DNA of 61,971 nucleotides from JBCDLI01 sp038745535 (GTDB lineage: Bacteria; Pseudomonadota; Alphaproteobacteria; Rhizobiales; Rhizobiaceae). Location: contig JBCDLI010000009.1 in assembly GCA_038745535.1 (NCBI GenBank), forward strand, positions 1 through 61,971, in the 5' to 3' direction. The notes beneath the pieces are model-generated. The model saw nothing but the letters and a program-made list of their open reading frames with translations. It was not told where the DNA came from and did no database searches. Both the position numbers and the translations under genes were made by a program. Positions 17,845 through 27,600 of the stretch are shown here, piece by piece; position 1 is the first letter of the stretch, and each line of letters starts with the position of its first letter.

Positions 17845-19349
17845 ACGCACATCCCGGCGATTTAAAACCCGACGAGCGGTCTGTCGTACGACCGCGCAGG
17901 CACTCGGGGCGTAAACGAAAGCCCTCTTTCACCGTTTCTTCGAGCATCGAAAAAGAAATGCTCATTGGGCATGAGAAGCCAACAATATCGAAGCCAACAA
18001 AATCGAAGGCGAAATCACCAGCAGAGAGCCACAGCAAGGTTCTTGAAAATCTCTTGGCTTTGGAAGGTGAACTCAGAAACGCCGAAACCGAGCGCGTGCT
18101 GATGCACTTCATATGCAACGAAACGCGACGGCTGATCACCTACGATCAAGCGGCATTTTTCCTGGTAGGGCTCAATGGGACATCTGCGCGGATGAAAGCT
18201 GCGAGCGGTACGTCGCGCATCGATGCGAATGCACCGGCGGTTCGTGCGCTTGATAGGTTTGTGAGCGAGTTCCTCAAAAACGGGGAAACTGAAAAGCCTT
18301 CTCACGTCGAAATCGGCGCGGGCGAAGAGAAAGCGTCGCGACTGAGACACGCTCTTTTGGTGCCGCTGCGTCTGCCAGACGGCAGTCTTTACGGTGTTCT
18401 TCTTTTACGACGTGGCGGCAAATTCACCGATGCGGAAGCGACCTTGGTCGCGCGTTTGGGTGGTGCCTATGGCCATGCGCTTTCTGTTTTTCAGACCGCG
18501 AAGCGGCGGGCGGCCTTCGCTGTCCGCTCCCGTAAGCTCGGTCTCGCAACGCTGGTCCTGGTTGCTATTGCGTTGTTCATTCCGGTTCCTTTCAGCGCCA
18601 TTGCGCCTATGGAGATCACGCCAAAAGAACCCTTGGTGGTTGCTGCACCTTTGGACGGTGTCGTTGACCAGATCGACATCTCGCCTGGCGCAAGTGTTAA
18701 AGCCGGAGATATCATCGTCCGTATGAATGACACCGAACTCAGCGGTGCTCTGGAGATTGCCGAGCGGAATTATGAAGTTGCCATTGCACGGTACAGACGG
18801 GTTTCCCAAGGCGCTGCGGGTTCCTCTGACATGCGCCGCGACGTTGCGGTAACTCTCGCCGAAGTGCAACTGGCGCAAAGCGAGGTTGAAAGCGCACGCA
18901 ACCAGTTTGAACGTACAATCATCCGTGCCGACCGCGATGGTGTGGCAATCTTTTCCGACGCTGACGAATGGGTCGGGCGGCCCGTTGCCACCGGTGAGCG
19001 GATAATGGAAATTGGCGACCCCAATCGCATCAACGTCACGATCGAACTTCCGGTCGATGACTCAGCGCTGATTGGCGAGGATGTTTCTGCGCGTGCGTTT
19101 CTCGATGCAGACCCCCTCAATTCGTTTCCCGTAGAGATCACACGTTCGGCATTTCGCGCCGAGGCGACGGCGGACAACCGCCTCGCATTCATGATGAAGG
19201 CCGAGTTGGGCGATGTGCGCGATGATCTTCGCCAATCACTTCGACTTGGCGCACGCGGCACAGCACGGGTCAGCAATGGCACCGTACTGCTTGGCTACTA
19301 TGTGCTCCGTCGACCGCTCGCTGTGCTTCGCAAATACACCGGTCTTTGA
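17841..19349 (+). CDS. GAF-like domain plus HlyD-type membrane protein
   Basis: A 502-residue protein. After a basic N-terminus (1-50) comes a GAF-like cytoplasmic region (about 60-215: LITYDQAAFFLVG, LLVPLRLPDGSLYGVLLLRR), one membrane helix (about 234-252), then a HlyD half (APLDGVVDQIDISPGASVKAGDIIVRM, coiled coil, IIRADRDGVAIFSD, barrel). So a cytoplasmic sensor-like module sits on a periplasmic adaptor. It overlaps both neighbouring genes by 4 bases. GAF domains bind small ligands in the cytoplasm, so this protein may gate export by an internal signal; that is inference. The start ATG overlaps the upstream stop (ATGA). Confidence 0.8.
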   Translation: MNAHPGDLKPDERSVVRPRRHSGRKRKPSFTVSSSIEKEMLIGHEKPTISKPTKSKAKSPAESHSKVLENLLALEGELRNAETERVLMHFICNETRRLITYDQAAFFLVGLNGTSARMKAASGTSRIDANAPAVRALDRFVSEFLKNGETEKPSHVEIGAGEEKASRLRHALLVPLRLPDGSLYGVLLLRRGGKFTDAEATLVARLGGAYGHALSVFQTAKRRAAFAVRSRKLGLATLVLVAIALFIPVPFSAIAPMEITPKEPLVVAAPLDGVVDQIDISPGASVKAGDIIVRMNDTELSGALEIAERNYEVAIARYRRVSQGAAGSSDMRRDVAVTLAEVQLAQSEVESARNQFERTIIRADRDGVAIFSDADEWVGRPVATGERIMEIGDPNRINVTIELPVDDSALIGEDVSARAFLDADPLNSFPVEITRSAFRAEATADNRLAFMMKAELGDVRDDLRQSLRLGARGTARVSNGTVLLGYYVLRRPLAVLRKYTGL

Positions 19350-21505
19350 GCCCCGTGTCTGCCGTACCGATCAAGTTTGGTGATGAAGAACCGACCTTGG
19401 TTCCGCCCCTGCGAGACGATCTAGAAATCGTAGATGGACCGAGCGGTATGGACGGCTCACGTTGCTGGTTGATTATTGATCCGGTGCGCCACGCGTTTTT
19501 CCGCGTTGGCAGAGATGTATTTGAAATTCTCGGTCAGTGGTCACGTCAAAGCGCTGATCAAATCTCTCAAGCAGCCTCTGAAAAGCTTCACCGGCCCGTT
19601 GATAGCCAAGAGGTCATGAAGGTTGCTAAGTTCGTCGTGGACAATGAACTCACAACTGACAGCAAAAGTGCCAATTGGCGGGCGCTCGGCGCAAAAGCCG
19701 AGAAGATCAATAAAAAATCGCTGAAGTCGGTCGTACAGTCCTATATTTTCATGCGCATACCATTGCTCCGGCCACAGATCTTTTTGGACTGGACGTGGCC
19801 CATGATTGCGCCGCTGTTCACGACAACATTTGCTGCTGCGCTTGCCGTATTCGGCGCGCTTGGCCTTTGGATGGTCAGCCGTCAGTGGGATGTCTTCTTC
19901 GCTACCCTTGTGTCGTTTCTATCGTTCGACGCTTTGATCGCCTACGGTGCGGCGCTCGTGTTTGTGAAGATCATCCACGAGTTTGGCCACGCATTCATGG
20001 CTGTTAAGTACCGCGTGCAAGTTCCGACGATAGGCGTGGCGCTGATCGTGCTCATGCCGATCCTCTTCACCGATACGTCCGGCGGATGGCGGCGCGGTCG
20101 CCGTCAGCGGTTGATGATTGATGCCGCCGGAATTTTCGCTGAACTGGCGCTTGCTGTGATTGCAACTTTGTTTTGGGTGTTCCTGCCCGATGGATCCGCG
20201 CGATCAGCAGCGTTTGTGGTCGCGACAACGTCTTGGGTCATCAGCCTTTTCGTCAACCTCAATCCATTCATGCGGTTTGATGGATACTACATTTTGTCTG
20301 ATCTCTTGAGTTTCGAAAACATGCAGGCGCGCGGATTTGCACTTGGCAGATGGCGGCTGCGCGAAGCGCTTTTTGGTTTCGACGAACATCCGCCGGAGGA
20401 ACTGCCGCGCCGTTTTCGACGCTTGGTGATTTTGCATGCGTGGGGAACGTGGATTTACCGCTTCTTTCTATTCTTGGGCATCGCGGTCCTCGTCTATCAT
20501 TTCTTCATTAAGGCTGCTGGTATCGCGCTTTTCGTGATCGAGATTATTTGGTTCATCGGCCTGCCAATTTTCAAAGAACTCATCGAGTGGTGGGAACGGA
20601 GACAAGCCATGCGCTTCAACCGACAGACTGTGCGGACGCTCTTAGTCACCGGGGGGGTGCTTATTTTCTTTTTGATGCCTTATCGGTGGCCCTCCCATCT
20701 TCCTGCGGTGATGAGCGCGGGAGAATTTTCAGCGATCCATCCCGCCACGGCAGGCCAAGTTTCGCAGATACATGTAGCCCATGGGGCGCAGGTTTTTCGT
20801 GGGGACCCCGTTTTGACTTACGCCGCGCCGGAGTTGATCGACGAGCGGCAGCGGGCAGAACTGGAGTTGAACGTCATCCGCGCCCGTCTCGCGCGGAGCA
20901 CCGCCGACATCGAAGATCGGTCGCAACGGGCGGTCCTTTTGGAGCAGGGGCGTTCAATTCAAGCGCGTGCGATTTCCATTGATGAACGTCTGGCGCGGCA
21001 GACAGTTCGTGCACCAGCAGACGGCATCTTCTACGCTGCACAGCAACACCTTGAGCCCGGGCGATGGATTTCACCACGCGATACCATTGGGTATGTGCAA
21101 GATACAAACTCGCTGTCTGTAACCGCATTTGTGGAAGCTGATCGAGCGTTTCGGATTGGTTCGGAGGCGTCAGGCCGATTTGTGCCCGATGAGCTGGAAC
21201 ATGAGCCGGTGAAGGTTTCGGTATCAGACATCGTGCCCGACGCAACGCGAAGCCCGGCGCTGAGCAAAGTTTTGGACATCAATGGCGGGCCAATTGCTAG
21301 TATTTCGGACAACAGCAAGGGCGGCGATACCGTGCCGGCGAAGCCTCACTATCAGCTTCAATTGACCGCCGATGTGGACGCAGAAATAATAGCGCTGAAT
21401 GCCGAGCGTCGCGGAACCGTTGTAATTTCCGGCGAGGCGGAGAGCCTTGCCGGTCGGGTGTTCCGCCGAGTTGTAGGCGTCTTGATCCGCGAAAGCGGCT
21501 TCTGA
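19346..21505 (+). CDS. PqqD-like/M50 metalloprotease/HlyD fusion membrane protein
   Basis: A 719-residue protein with TTG start overlapping the upstream stop. Residues about 20-110 resemble a PqqD-like peptide-binding domain. Then come membrane helices carrying HEFGH (residues 211-215), the zinc site of site-2 proteases (M50), and NLNPFMRFDGYY with the metal-binding Asp312. After further helices (to about residue 445) the C-terminus is a HlyD-like lipoyl/barrel part (IHPATAGQVSQIHVAHGAQVFRGDPVLTY and VRAPADGIFYAAQQHLEPG). Such proteins resemble YydH-type peptide zinc metalloproteases. It probably cleaves and passes on a small peptide. No substrate peptide is annotated next to it. Confidence 0.85.
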   Translation: MSPVSAVPIKFGDEEPTLVPPLRDDLEIVDGPSGMDGSRCWLIIDPVRHAFFRVGRDVFEILGQWSRQSADQISQAASEKLHRPVDSQEVMKVAKFVVDNELTTDSKSANWRALGAKAEKINKKSLKSVVQSYIFMRIPLLRPQIFLDWTWPMIAPLFTTTFAAALAVFGALGLWMVSRQWDVFFATLVSFLSFDALIAYGAALVFVKIIHEFGHAFMAVKYRVQVPTIGVALIVLMPILFTDTSGGWRRGRRQRLMIDAAGIFAELALAVIATLFWVFLPDGSARSAAFVVATTSWVISLFVNLNPFMRFDGYYILSDLLSFENMQARGFALGRWRLREALFGFDEHPPEELPRRFRRLVILHAWGTWIYRFFLFLGIAVLVYHFFIKAAGIALFVIEIIWFIGLPIFKELIEWWERRQAMRFNRQTVRTLLVTGGVLIFFLMPYRWPSHLPAVMSAGEFSAIHPATAGQVSQIHVAHGAQVFRGDPVLTYAAPELIDERQRAELELNVIRARLARSTADIEDRSQRAVLLEQGRSIQARAISIDERLARQTVRAPADGIFYAAQQHLEPGRWISPRDTIGYVQDTNSLSVTAFVEADRAFRIGSEASGRFVPDELEHEPVKVSVSDIVPDATRSPALSKVLDINGGPIASISDNSKGGDTVPAKPHYQLQLTADVDAEIIALNAERRGTVVISGEAESLAGRVFRRVVGVLIRESGF

Positions 21506-21567
21506 GCGCTACTCGAAAGCTTCGCCTTTGTGCTTGCCTTCGATGCGCGATCAGCTACGCGAGGAAC

Positions 21568-23025
21568 ATGGCGAAAGCGATCATGTTTCAAGGAACCGGC
21601 TCTGACGTCGGTAAGACGGTGCTGGTGGCTGGCCTTTGCCGTGCGCTGACAAATCGCGGTCTCACTGTCCGCCCGTTCAAACCGCAGAACATGTCGAACA
21701 ATGCTGCCGTCGCCGAAGATGGCGGAGAGATTGGCCGCGCTCAATGGCTTCAGGCTTTGGCTTGTCGCTGCCCGACGTCGGTGCACATGAACCCGGTATT
21801 GCTGAAGCCGCAAAGCGAGACCGGAAGCCAAATCGTTGTTCACGGCAAAGTTCGCGGTGCTGCACGCGGGCGGGAATATCAAGCTCTCAAGGGTACCTTC
21901 ATGACATCTGTCATGGAGAGCTTTGAGATCATGAAATCACAAGCGGACATCGTGGTTGTCGAGGGTGCCGGATCGCCGGCGGAGATCAATCTTCGAAAAG
22001 GCGACATCGCCAATATGGGGTTTGCGACCGAAGCCAACGTGCCTGTGATCTTGGTGGGTGACATTGATCGTGGCGGCGTGATCGCATCACTCGTCGGAAC
22101 CCATACGATCCTTACCGAGCGTGACCGCAAACAGATTGAGGGCTTCCTCATCAACAAATTTCGGGGCGATGTTTCGCTCTTTGACGACGGGCTTAAAGCG
22201 GTCACAGACTTCACCGGCTGGCCGTCCCTCGGTGTGGTGCCGTGGCTGACGTCAGTTTCAAAACTACCGGCTGAAGACAGTGTCGCGCTCGAGCAGCTGA
22301 GCCGCGCGAAACCCAGTGGGAAGATCAAGATCGCCGTGCCGGTGATGTCACGGATCGCCAATTTTGATGATCTCGATCCGCTCATGAATGAGCCTGAGCT
22401 CTCGCTTCAGTTGGTGCGCGAAGGTGATTCATTTCCCGTCGACGCAGACGCGGTTATTCTCGTCGGCTCCAAATCGACGATCTCTGACATGGCGCAGATG
22501 AGAGCTTTTGGATGGGACCGCATGATCATTGACCTCGCCAACCGTGGCAGACCTATCGTTGGCATCTGCGGCGGCTATCAGATGTTGGGCAAGATGATTT
22601 CAGACCCGGAAGGTCTAGAGGGTCAAAAGACCTCGGTAAAAGGTCTCAGACTTTTGGACGTTTCGACCGTGATGGCGCGAGAAAAGATCACGCGGAACGA
22701 TCTAGCGCGGACCGTTTCTGGAGATCACGAGATCACTGGCTACCAGATACACCTCGGCGAGACCTCCGGGCCAGATACTGCCAGACCTTTTGCGCGCGTT
22801 GACGGAACAAATGACGGTGCGATGAATGAACGCGGCAACATCTTCGGGACCTATTTGCATGGTCTGTTCGGCAGCGGGGACTTTCGAAAAACGTGGCTGA
22901 AATCCCTTGGTGTTGAGAGTTCTGGAAGAGATCAGATCGATATCGTCGATCGCGCACTTGATGATCTCGCTGCCGAGATCGAGACCTACATAGATGTCGA
23001 GAAGGTCTTATCGGTCGCGAGATGA
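21568..23025 (+). CDS. cobQ: cobyric acid synthase
   Basis: A 485-residue amidotransferase that amidates adenosylcobyrinic a,c-diamide at b, d, e and g using glutamine and ATP. The N-terminal ATPase part shows GTGSDVGKT (P-loop-like, residues 10-18) and KPQNMSNN; the C-terminal class I glutamine amidotransferase part shows GICGGYQMLG with the nucleophile Cys334 and the final YLHGLFG with the catalytic His. Length is that of the family. It starts 63 bases after the M50/HlyD gene and is followed 42 bases later by cobU, so it opens the cob operon; I see no cobalamin riboswitch before it. Confidence 0.95.
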   Translation: MAKAIMFQGTGSDVGKTVLVAGLCRALTNRGLTVRPFKPQNMSNNAAVAEDGGEIGRAQWLQALACRCPTSVHMNPVLLKPQSETGSQIVVHGKVRGAARGREYQALKGTFMTSVMESFEIMKSQADIVVVEGAGSPAEINLRKGDIANMGFATEANVPVILVGDIDRGGVIASLVGTHTILTERDRKQIEGFLINKFRGDVSLFDDGLKAVTDFTGWPSLGVVPWLTSVSKLPAEDSVALEQLSRAKPSGKIKIAVPVMSRIANFDDLDPLMNEPELSLQLVREGDSFPVDADAVILVGSKSTISDMAQMRAFGWDRMIIDLANRGRPIVGICGGYQMLGKMISDPEGLEGQKTSVKGLRLLDVSTVMAREKITRNDLARTVSGDHEITGYQIHLGETSGPDTARPFARVDGTNDGAMNERGNIFGTYLHGLFGSGDFRKTWLKSLGVESSGRDQIDIVDRALDDLAAEIETYIDVEKVLSVAR

Positions 23026-23066
23026 TGTGTTACTTACCCGTGTAGAAGAGGTCTTCACAATCGGGG

Positions 23067-23603
23067 GTGAAGGTGCACGACATCAGTCTCGGTCACGGGA
23101 TGACCTTGGTCTTGGGCGGAGCTCGTTCGGGCAAGTCCGCTTTCGCTGAAAATCTAGCAGCCTCGAGCAGGCTATCTCCGATCTACATAGCAACCGCACA
23201 GGTATTTGAGGCGGAGATGCGATCTCGCGTGGATCAACATATCAAACGTCGCGGAAATAATTGGGAGACAGTCGAAGAGCCGGATGATCTTGAAGGGGCA
23301 CTTTTGAAGAATGCCAAACCAGGTCGCGTGGTCTTAGTGGATTGTCTAACGCTTTGGATCACCAATCTGATGATGTCAGATGCCGATGTCGCAGACAGAT
23401 CAGATCGGCTTGTCGAGGTGTGCAGCAAGATCAAATCACCGATCGTGTTGGTATCCAATGAGGTGGGAATGGGGATTGTGCCGGATAACAAAATGGCGCG
23501 CGATTTTCGAGATCACGCGGGGCACCTTCATCAAAGACTTGCGACAGTTGCGCGGCAGGTTTACCTCGTTTCCGCAGGTCTCCCGCTAACCCTAAAAGGA
23601 TAG
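23067..23603 (+). CDS. cobU: adenosylcobinamide kinase/guanylyltransferase
   Basis: A 178-residue protein (called CobP in the aerobic-pathway naming). GGARSGKS at residues 17-24 is the P-loop; RVDQHIKRR and VDCLTLWITN match the conserved family segments, and NEVGMGIVPDNKMARDFRDHAG is the signature near the end. It phosphorylates adenosylcobinamide with ATP or GTP and then transfers GMP to make adenosylcobinamide-GDP. It begins at GTG 42 bases after cobQ and lies 6 bases before cobW. Confidence 0.95.
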   Translation: MKVHDISLGHGMTLVLGGARSGKSAFAENLAASSRLSPIYIATAQVFEAEMRSRVDQHIKRRGNNWETVEEPDDLEGALLKNAKPGRVVLVDCLTLWITNLMMSDADVADRSDRLVEVCSKIKSPIVLVSNEVGMGIVPDNKMARDFRDHAGHLHQRLATVARQVYLVSAGLPLTLKG

Positions 23604-23609
23604 GCTCCC

Positions 23610-24686
23610 GTGCTTCCCACGAAAATCCCCGCAACCGTGATTACTGGCTTTCTCGGCGCGGGCAAGACGACCATGATCCGCCACATGCTCCAGAATGCGG
23701 GGGGCAAGAAGATAGCGCTGATCATCAACGAGTTCGGTGATTTGGGCGTTGATGGCGACATCTTGAAGGGATGTGGGGCGGAAAACTGCGCCGAAGATGA
23801 CATTGTTGAGCTGACCAATGGTTGTATTTGCTGCACCGTGGCCGATGATTTCATTCCAACGATGAACGCTCTTTTGGAGCGGGATGAAAAGCCCGATCAC
23901 ATCGTCATTGAAACATCGGGTCTGGCGCTTCCGCAGCCGCTTGTTGCGGCGTTTAATTGGCCGGAGATCAAGACCCGCGTGACCGTCGATGGCGTGGTCA
24001 CCGTGGTGGATGCGGCAGCAGTTGCGGAAGGGCGTTTTGCCCACGACCATTCGGCGCTTGATGCACAACGTCTAAGCGATGATTCGCTGGATCACGAGAC
24101 ACCACTGGAAGAGCTTTTCGAAGATCAGCTGCGCGCGGCAGATATGGTCGTTTTGAACAAGGCAGACCTCGTCGATGGCGATACACTTTCTGGCGTGAAG
24201 TCTCGTGTAGAAAGCGAATTTGACCGGCCGCTTAAGGTCATCTCGTCGTCGAAAGGTGTGCTTCCCGTAGAGGTCCTGCTGGGTCTTGAGGCTGCCACCG
24301 AGGAGCAGATCAGCTCACGAAAGTCGCATCATGAATTACATCATGACAATGATAATCCGGGCGGCGGGCATCATCACCATCATGACCACGATCACGATGA
24401 ATTCGAGAGCTTTGTCGTTGACCTAGGCATGGTGTCAGACCTTGAAGCTTTTTGTGATGGTCTTCGTGAAATCATCAGCGAGCACGATATTCTTCGATTG
24501 AAAGGGAACTGTGCGGTCTCCGGCAAGCCCATGCGCGCAACGATCCAAGCGGTTGGTCAGCGCATAGATCACTATTTTGATCGGCCATGGAATGCCGGTG
24601 AAGAGATGGAGACGCGTCTCGTTGTGATCGGTTTGCATGACATTAATCGTGGCAAGATAGAGCAGGCCATAAAGGCTCTGGCCTGA
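23610..24686 (+). CDS. cobW: CobW, G3E-family GTPase/metallochaperone
   Basis: A 358-residue GTPase. Motifs: GFLGAGKT at residues 13-20 (Walker A), GCICC at 71-75 (metal-binding CxCC), ETSGLALP, and NKADLVDG (guanine specificity). A His-rich insertion at about residues 232-262 (HHELHHD and HHHHHDHDHD) is a plausible cobalt buffer or loading site. CobW is thought to hand cobalt to the CobNST chelatase; it sits directly before cobN with 7 bases between. It starts at a GTG behind an AAGGA site. Confidence 0.95.
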   Translation: MLPTKIPATVITGFLGAGKTTMIRHMLQNAGGKKIALIINEFGDLGVDGDILKGCGAENCAEDDIVELTNGCICCTVADDFIPTMNALLERDEKPDHIVIETSGLALPQPLVAAFNWPEIKTRVTVDGVVTVVDAAAVAEGRFAHDHSALDAQRLSDDSLDHETPLEELFEDQLRAADMVVLNKADLVDGDTLSGVKSRVESEFDRPLKVISSSKGVLPVEVLLGLEAATEEQISSRKSHHELHHDNDNPGGGHHHHHDHDHDEFESFVVDLGMVSDLEAFCDGLREIISEHDILRLKGNCAVSGKPMRATIQAVGQRIDHYFDRPWNAGEEMETRLVVIGLHDINRGKIEQAIKALA

Positions 24687-24693
24687 CCATCGA

Positions 24694-27600
24694 ATGCATT
24701 TGCTGGCAGCGCAAAAGGGCTCCGTCAACGACGATACCGACGAGGCAATTGACCTCGAACAATCGCCCGGCGATATCTGTTTTCTCAGTGCAGCGGACAC
24801 CGACCTTTCAGCACTTGCCAACGCCTACAGCGAAGACGGGCCTACACTCAGGCTCGTCAACATCATGCAGCTCACGCATCCAATGTCGGTTGATATATGG
24901 GTGGAGAAGACTGCGGCGAAGTCGAAGCTCATCGTGGCGCGGCTCCTCGGCGGTCTATCTTATTGGCAGTATCTCGGTGACGCATTGCAGTCCGCGTGTT
25001 CTCGGTACGGCATTCAACTCGCGCTCCTGCCCGGCGATGATAAACATGATTCGGCGTTGCTCGAGTACTCGACGACCAGCACCGCTGACTGGGAGAAGCT
25101 CTGGGCATTTTTGCGCGAAGGCGGCGCGGATAACGCAAAGAGCTTCCTGTCGGCCTGCGCTGACATCATTGATGGGCGCAAAGTCATGGGTGAAGCACGC
25201 CCGCTTTTGAAAGCTGGCGTGTACCGCGAAAGCAAAAGTGGTGAACGACCGACGGTGGCCGTCGTGTTCTATCGTGCGCTGATGCAGTCTGGGCAGACTG
25301 CTGCGATCGATGCGCTGTGCAATGCGGTGATTGCGCGTGATCTCAATGTACTTGCTGTCTTCGTCACGAGCCTGAAGGACGATGTGAGCCAAGCCACGGT
25401 GCTTCGTCTGTTCGATAAGGTGTCACCGGACATAGTAATCAATCTGACTGGCTTTGCAGTCTCTTCGCCGGGTGCGGATCGTGTGGCTACGGTACTGGAA
25501 AGCGGCGGCGCGGTGGTGCTGCAAGCGATACTCGCCAGCCAATCTCGCGAGGCGTGGGAGACATCGCCCCAGGGTCTGTCGGCACGCGATCTCGCGATGA
25601 GCGTTGCATTGCCGGAGGTCGATGGGCGCGTGTTTACCCGGGCGATATCGTTCAAAGCCGTAGAGACTTTCGACGAGCGTGTTGAATGCAACATCGTCGC
25701 CCATGCGCCGGACGCCGATGGCATCGGTTTTGTTGCTGATCTTGCATCTCGATGGATCGACCTTCGAAGAAAACCCAATTCAGGGAAAAGCGTTGCGCTG
25801 GTCTTAGCGAACTATCCGAACAAGGATGGGCGGCTCGCCAATGGCGTCGGTCTTGATACGCCTGCGTCTACAGTTCGTGTGCTGCAGGCAATGGATGAGG
25901 TAGGCTATATTGTGCGTGACATTCCGCCCGATAGCTCGGCTCTGATGGACATCATCAAATCTGGCCCGACAAATGTCATGAATGCCTACCGAAATGCGCG
26001 AGAAACGATTGATCTTCGAAACTACCAAGCCTTTTTCGATACACTGCCCGGAGCGGTCCAGTCTCAGGTGACCGAACGCTGGGGCGCGCCTGAGAGTGAC
26101 CCCTTTTTTCGTGACGGAAAATTCCATCTGCCGCTGACCAAATTCGGTAGCCAGTTCGTGGGCGTTCAGCCCGCGCGGGGCTACAATATAGACCCGAAGG
26201 AAACCTATCACTCGCCGGATTTGGTTCCACCGCACGGCTATCTTGCGTTTTACGCACACCTGCGAAAGCACGTCGACGCTGTTGTGCATATGGGTAAGCA
26301 CGGCAATCTTGAGTGGCTGCCGGGTAAGGCGCTGGCGCTATCCAACAATTGTTTTCCGGGCGCAGTGCTCGGCCCAATACCACATGTCTATCCGTTCATC
26401 GTAAATGATCCCGGTGAGGGCACGCAGGCCAAACGCAGGACCTCTGCAGTCATTATCGATCATTTGACCCCGCCTTTGACACGTGCGGAAAGCTACGGTC
26501 CGTTGAAAGACCTCGAAGTGCTTGTCGACGAGTTTTATCAGGCGATTGACGGCGATCCGCGCCGCGTGCGGATTTTGAAAAAGCGTATCCTCGATTTGGT
26601 TCAAGATATTGGTCTCGGTCACGATGTTGGTATTGCGGTGGAGGATGAAACCGAAACCGCGCTCGAAAAGCTGGATGCCTATCTGTGTGAACTAAAAGAA
26701 ATGCAGATACGCGATGGATTGCATGTATTCGGAGAAGCGCCGAGCGGTGCGCTGCTAACCGATCTGGTGACCGCGCTCGCACGGGTTCCTCGCGGCGCGG
26801 GAGAAGGTCGCGACAACAGTCTGCAACGCGCTTTGGCAAGCGACTTTGATCTTGGCTTTGATCCGCTGGACACCGAGATGTCGAAGCCGTGGCTTGGATC
26901 ACGACCGCGGGTGCTTACAGATGTGAGTGATGACCATTGGCGCACCCATGGGGATACCGTCGAGCGGATCGAAATTCTCGCGCAGAAGCTGGTTGGTAGG
27001 GAGAGTGAGCCAAACCCTGGCTGGAAGGCGACCAGTGAAGTTTTGCAAGAGATTGACGCGCGATTGAGGCCTTCAGTTGAAGCTTGCGGTAATGCCGAGA
27101 TTGAGGGATTTCTCAACGCGCTTGATGGTTGCTTTGTGCCTCCGGGAAGTTCCGGTGCTCCGACCCGTGGTCGTCCCGATGTGTTGCCGACAGGCCGTAA
27201 TTTCTTCTCCGTAGACTGCAGAGCAGTGCCTACTGAAACGGCTTGGGAACTGGGGCGCAAGTCAGCCGACATGCTGGTAACGCGCTACGTCCAAGACCAC
27301 GGCGAATGGCCAAATTCCATGGCTCTGACCGCTTGGGGAACATCCAACATGCGCACGGGCGGTGATGACATCGCTCAGGCCATGGCGCTCATCGGTGTGC
27401 GTCCGGTTTGGGACGGTGTATCCCGCCGCGTGACCGGCTTTGAGGCGATCTCAACAACGGAAATGGGTCGCCCACGCGTTGACGTGACGCTTCGTATTTC
27501 CGGTTTTTTTCGTGATGCTTTTCCGGAGCAAATTGCGCTGCTCGATCACGCAATCCGTTTTGTCGCCAAGCTGGAAGAGCCTGCAGGGCAAAACCCAATT

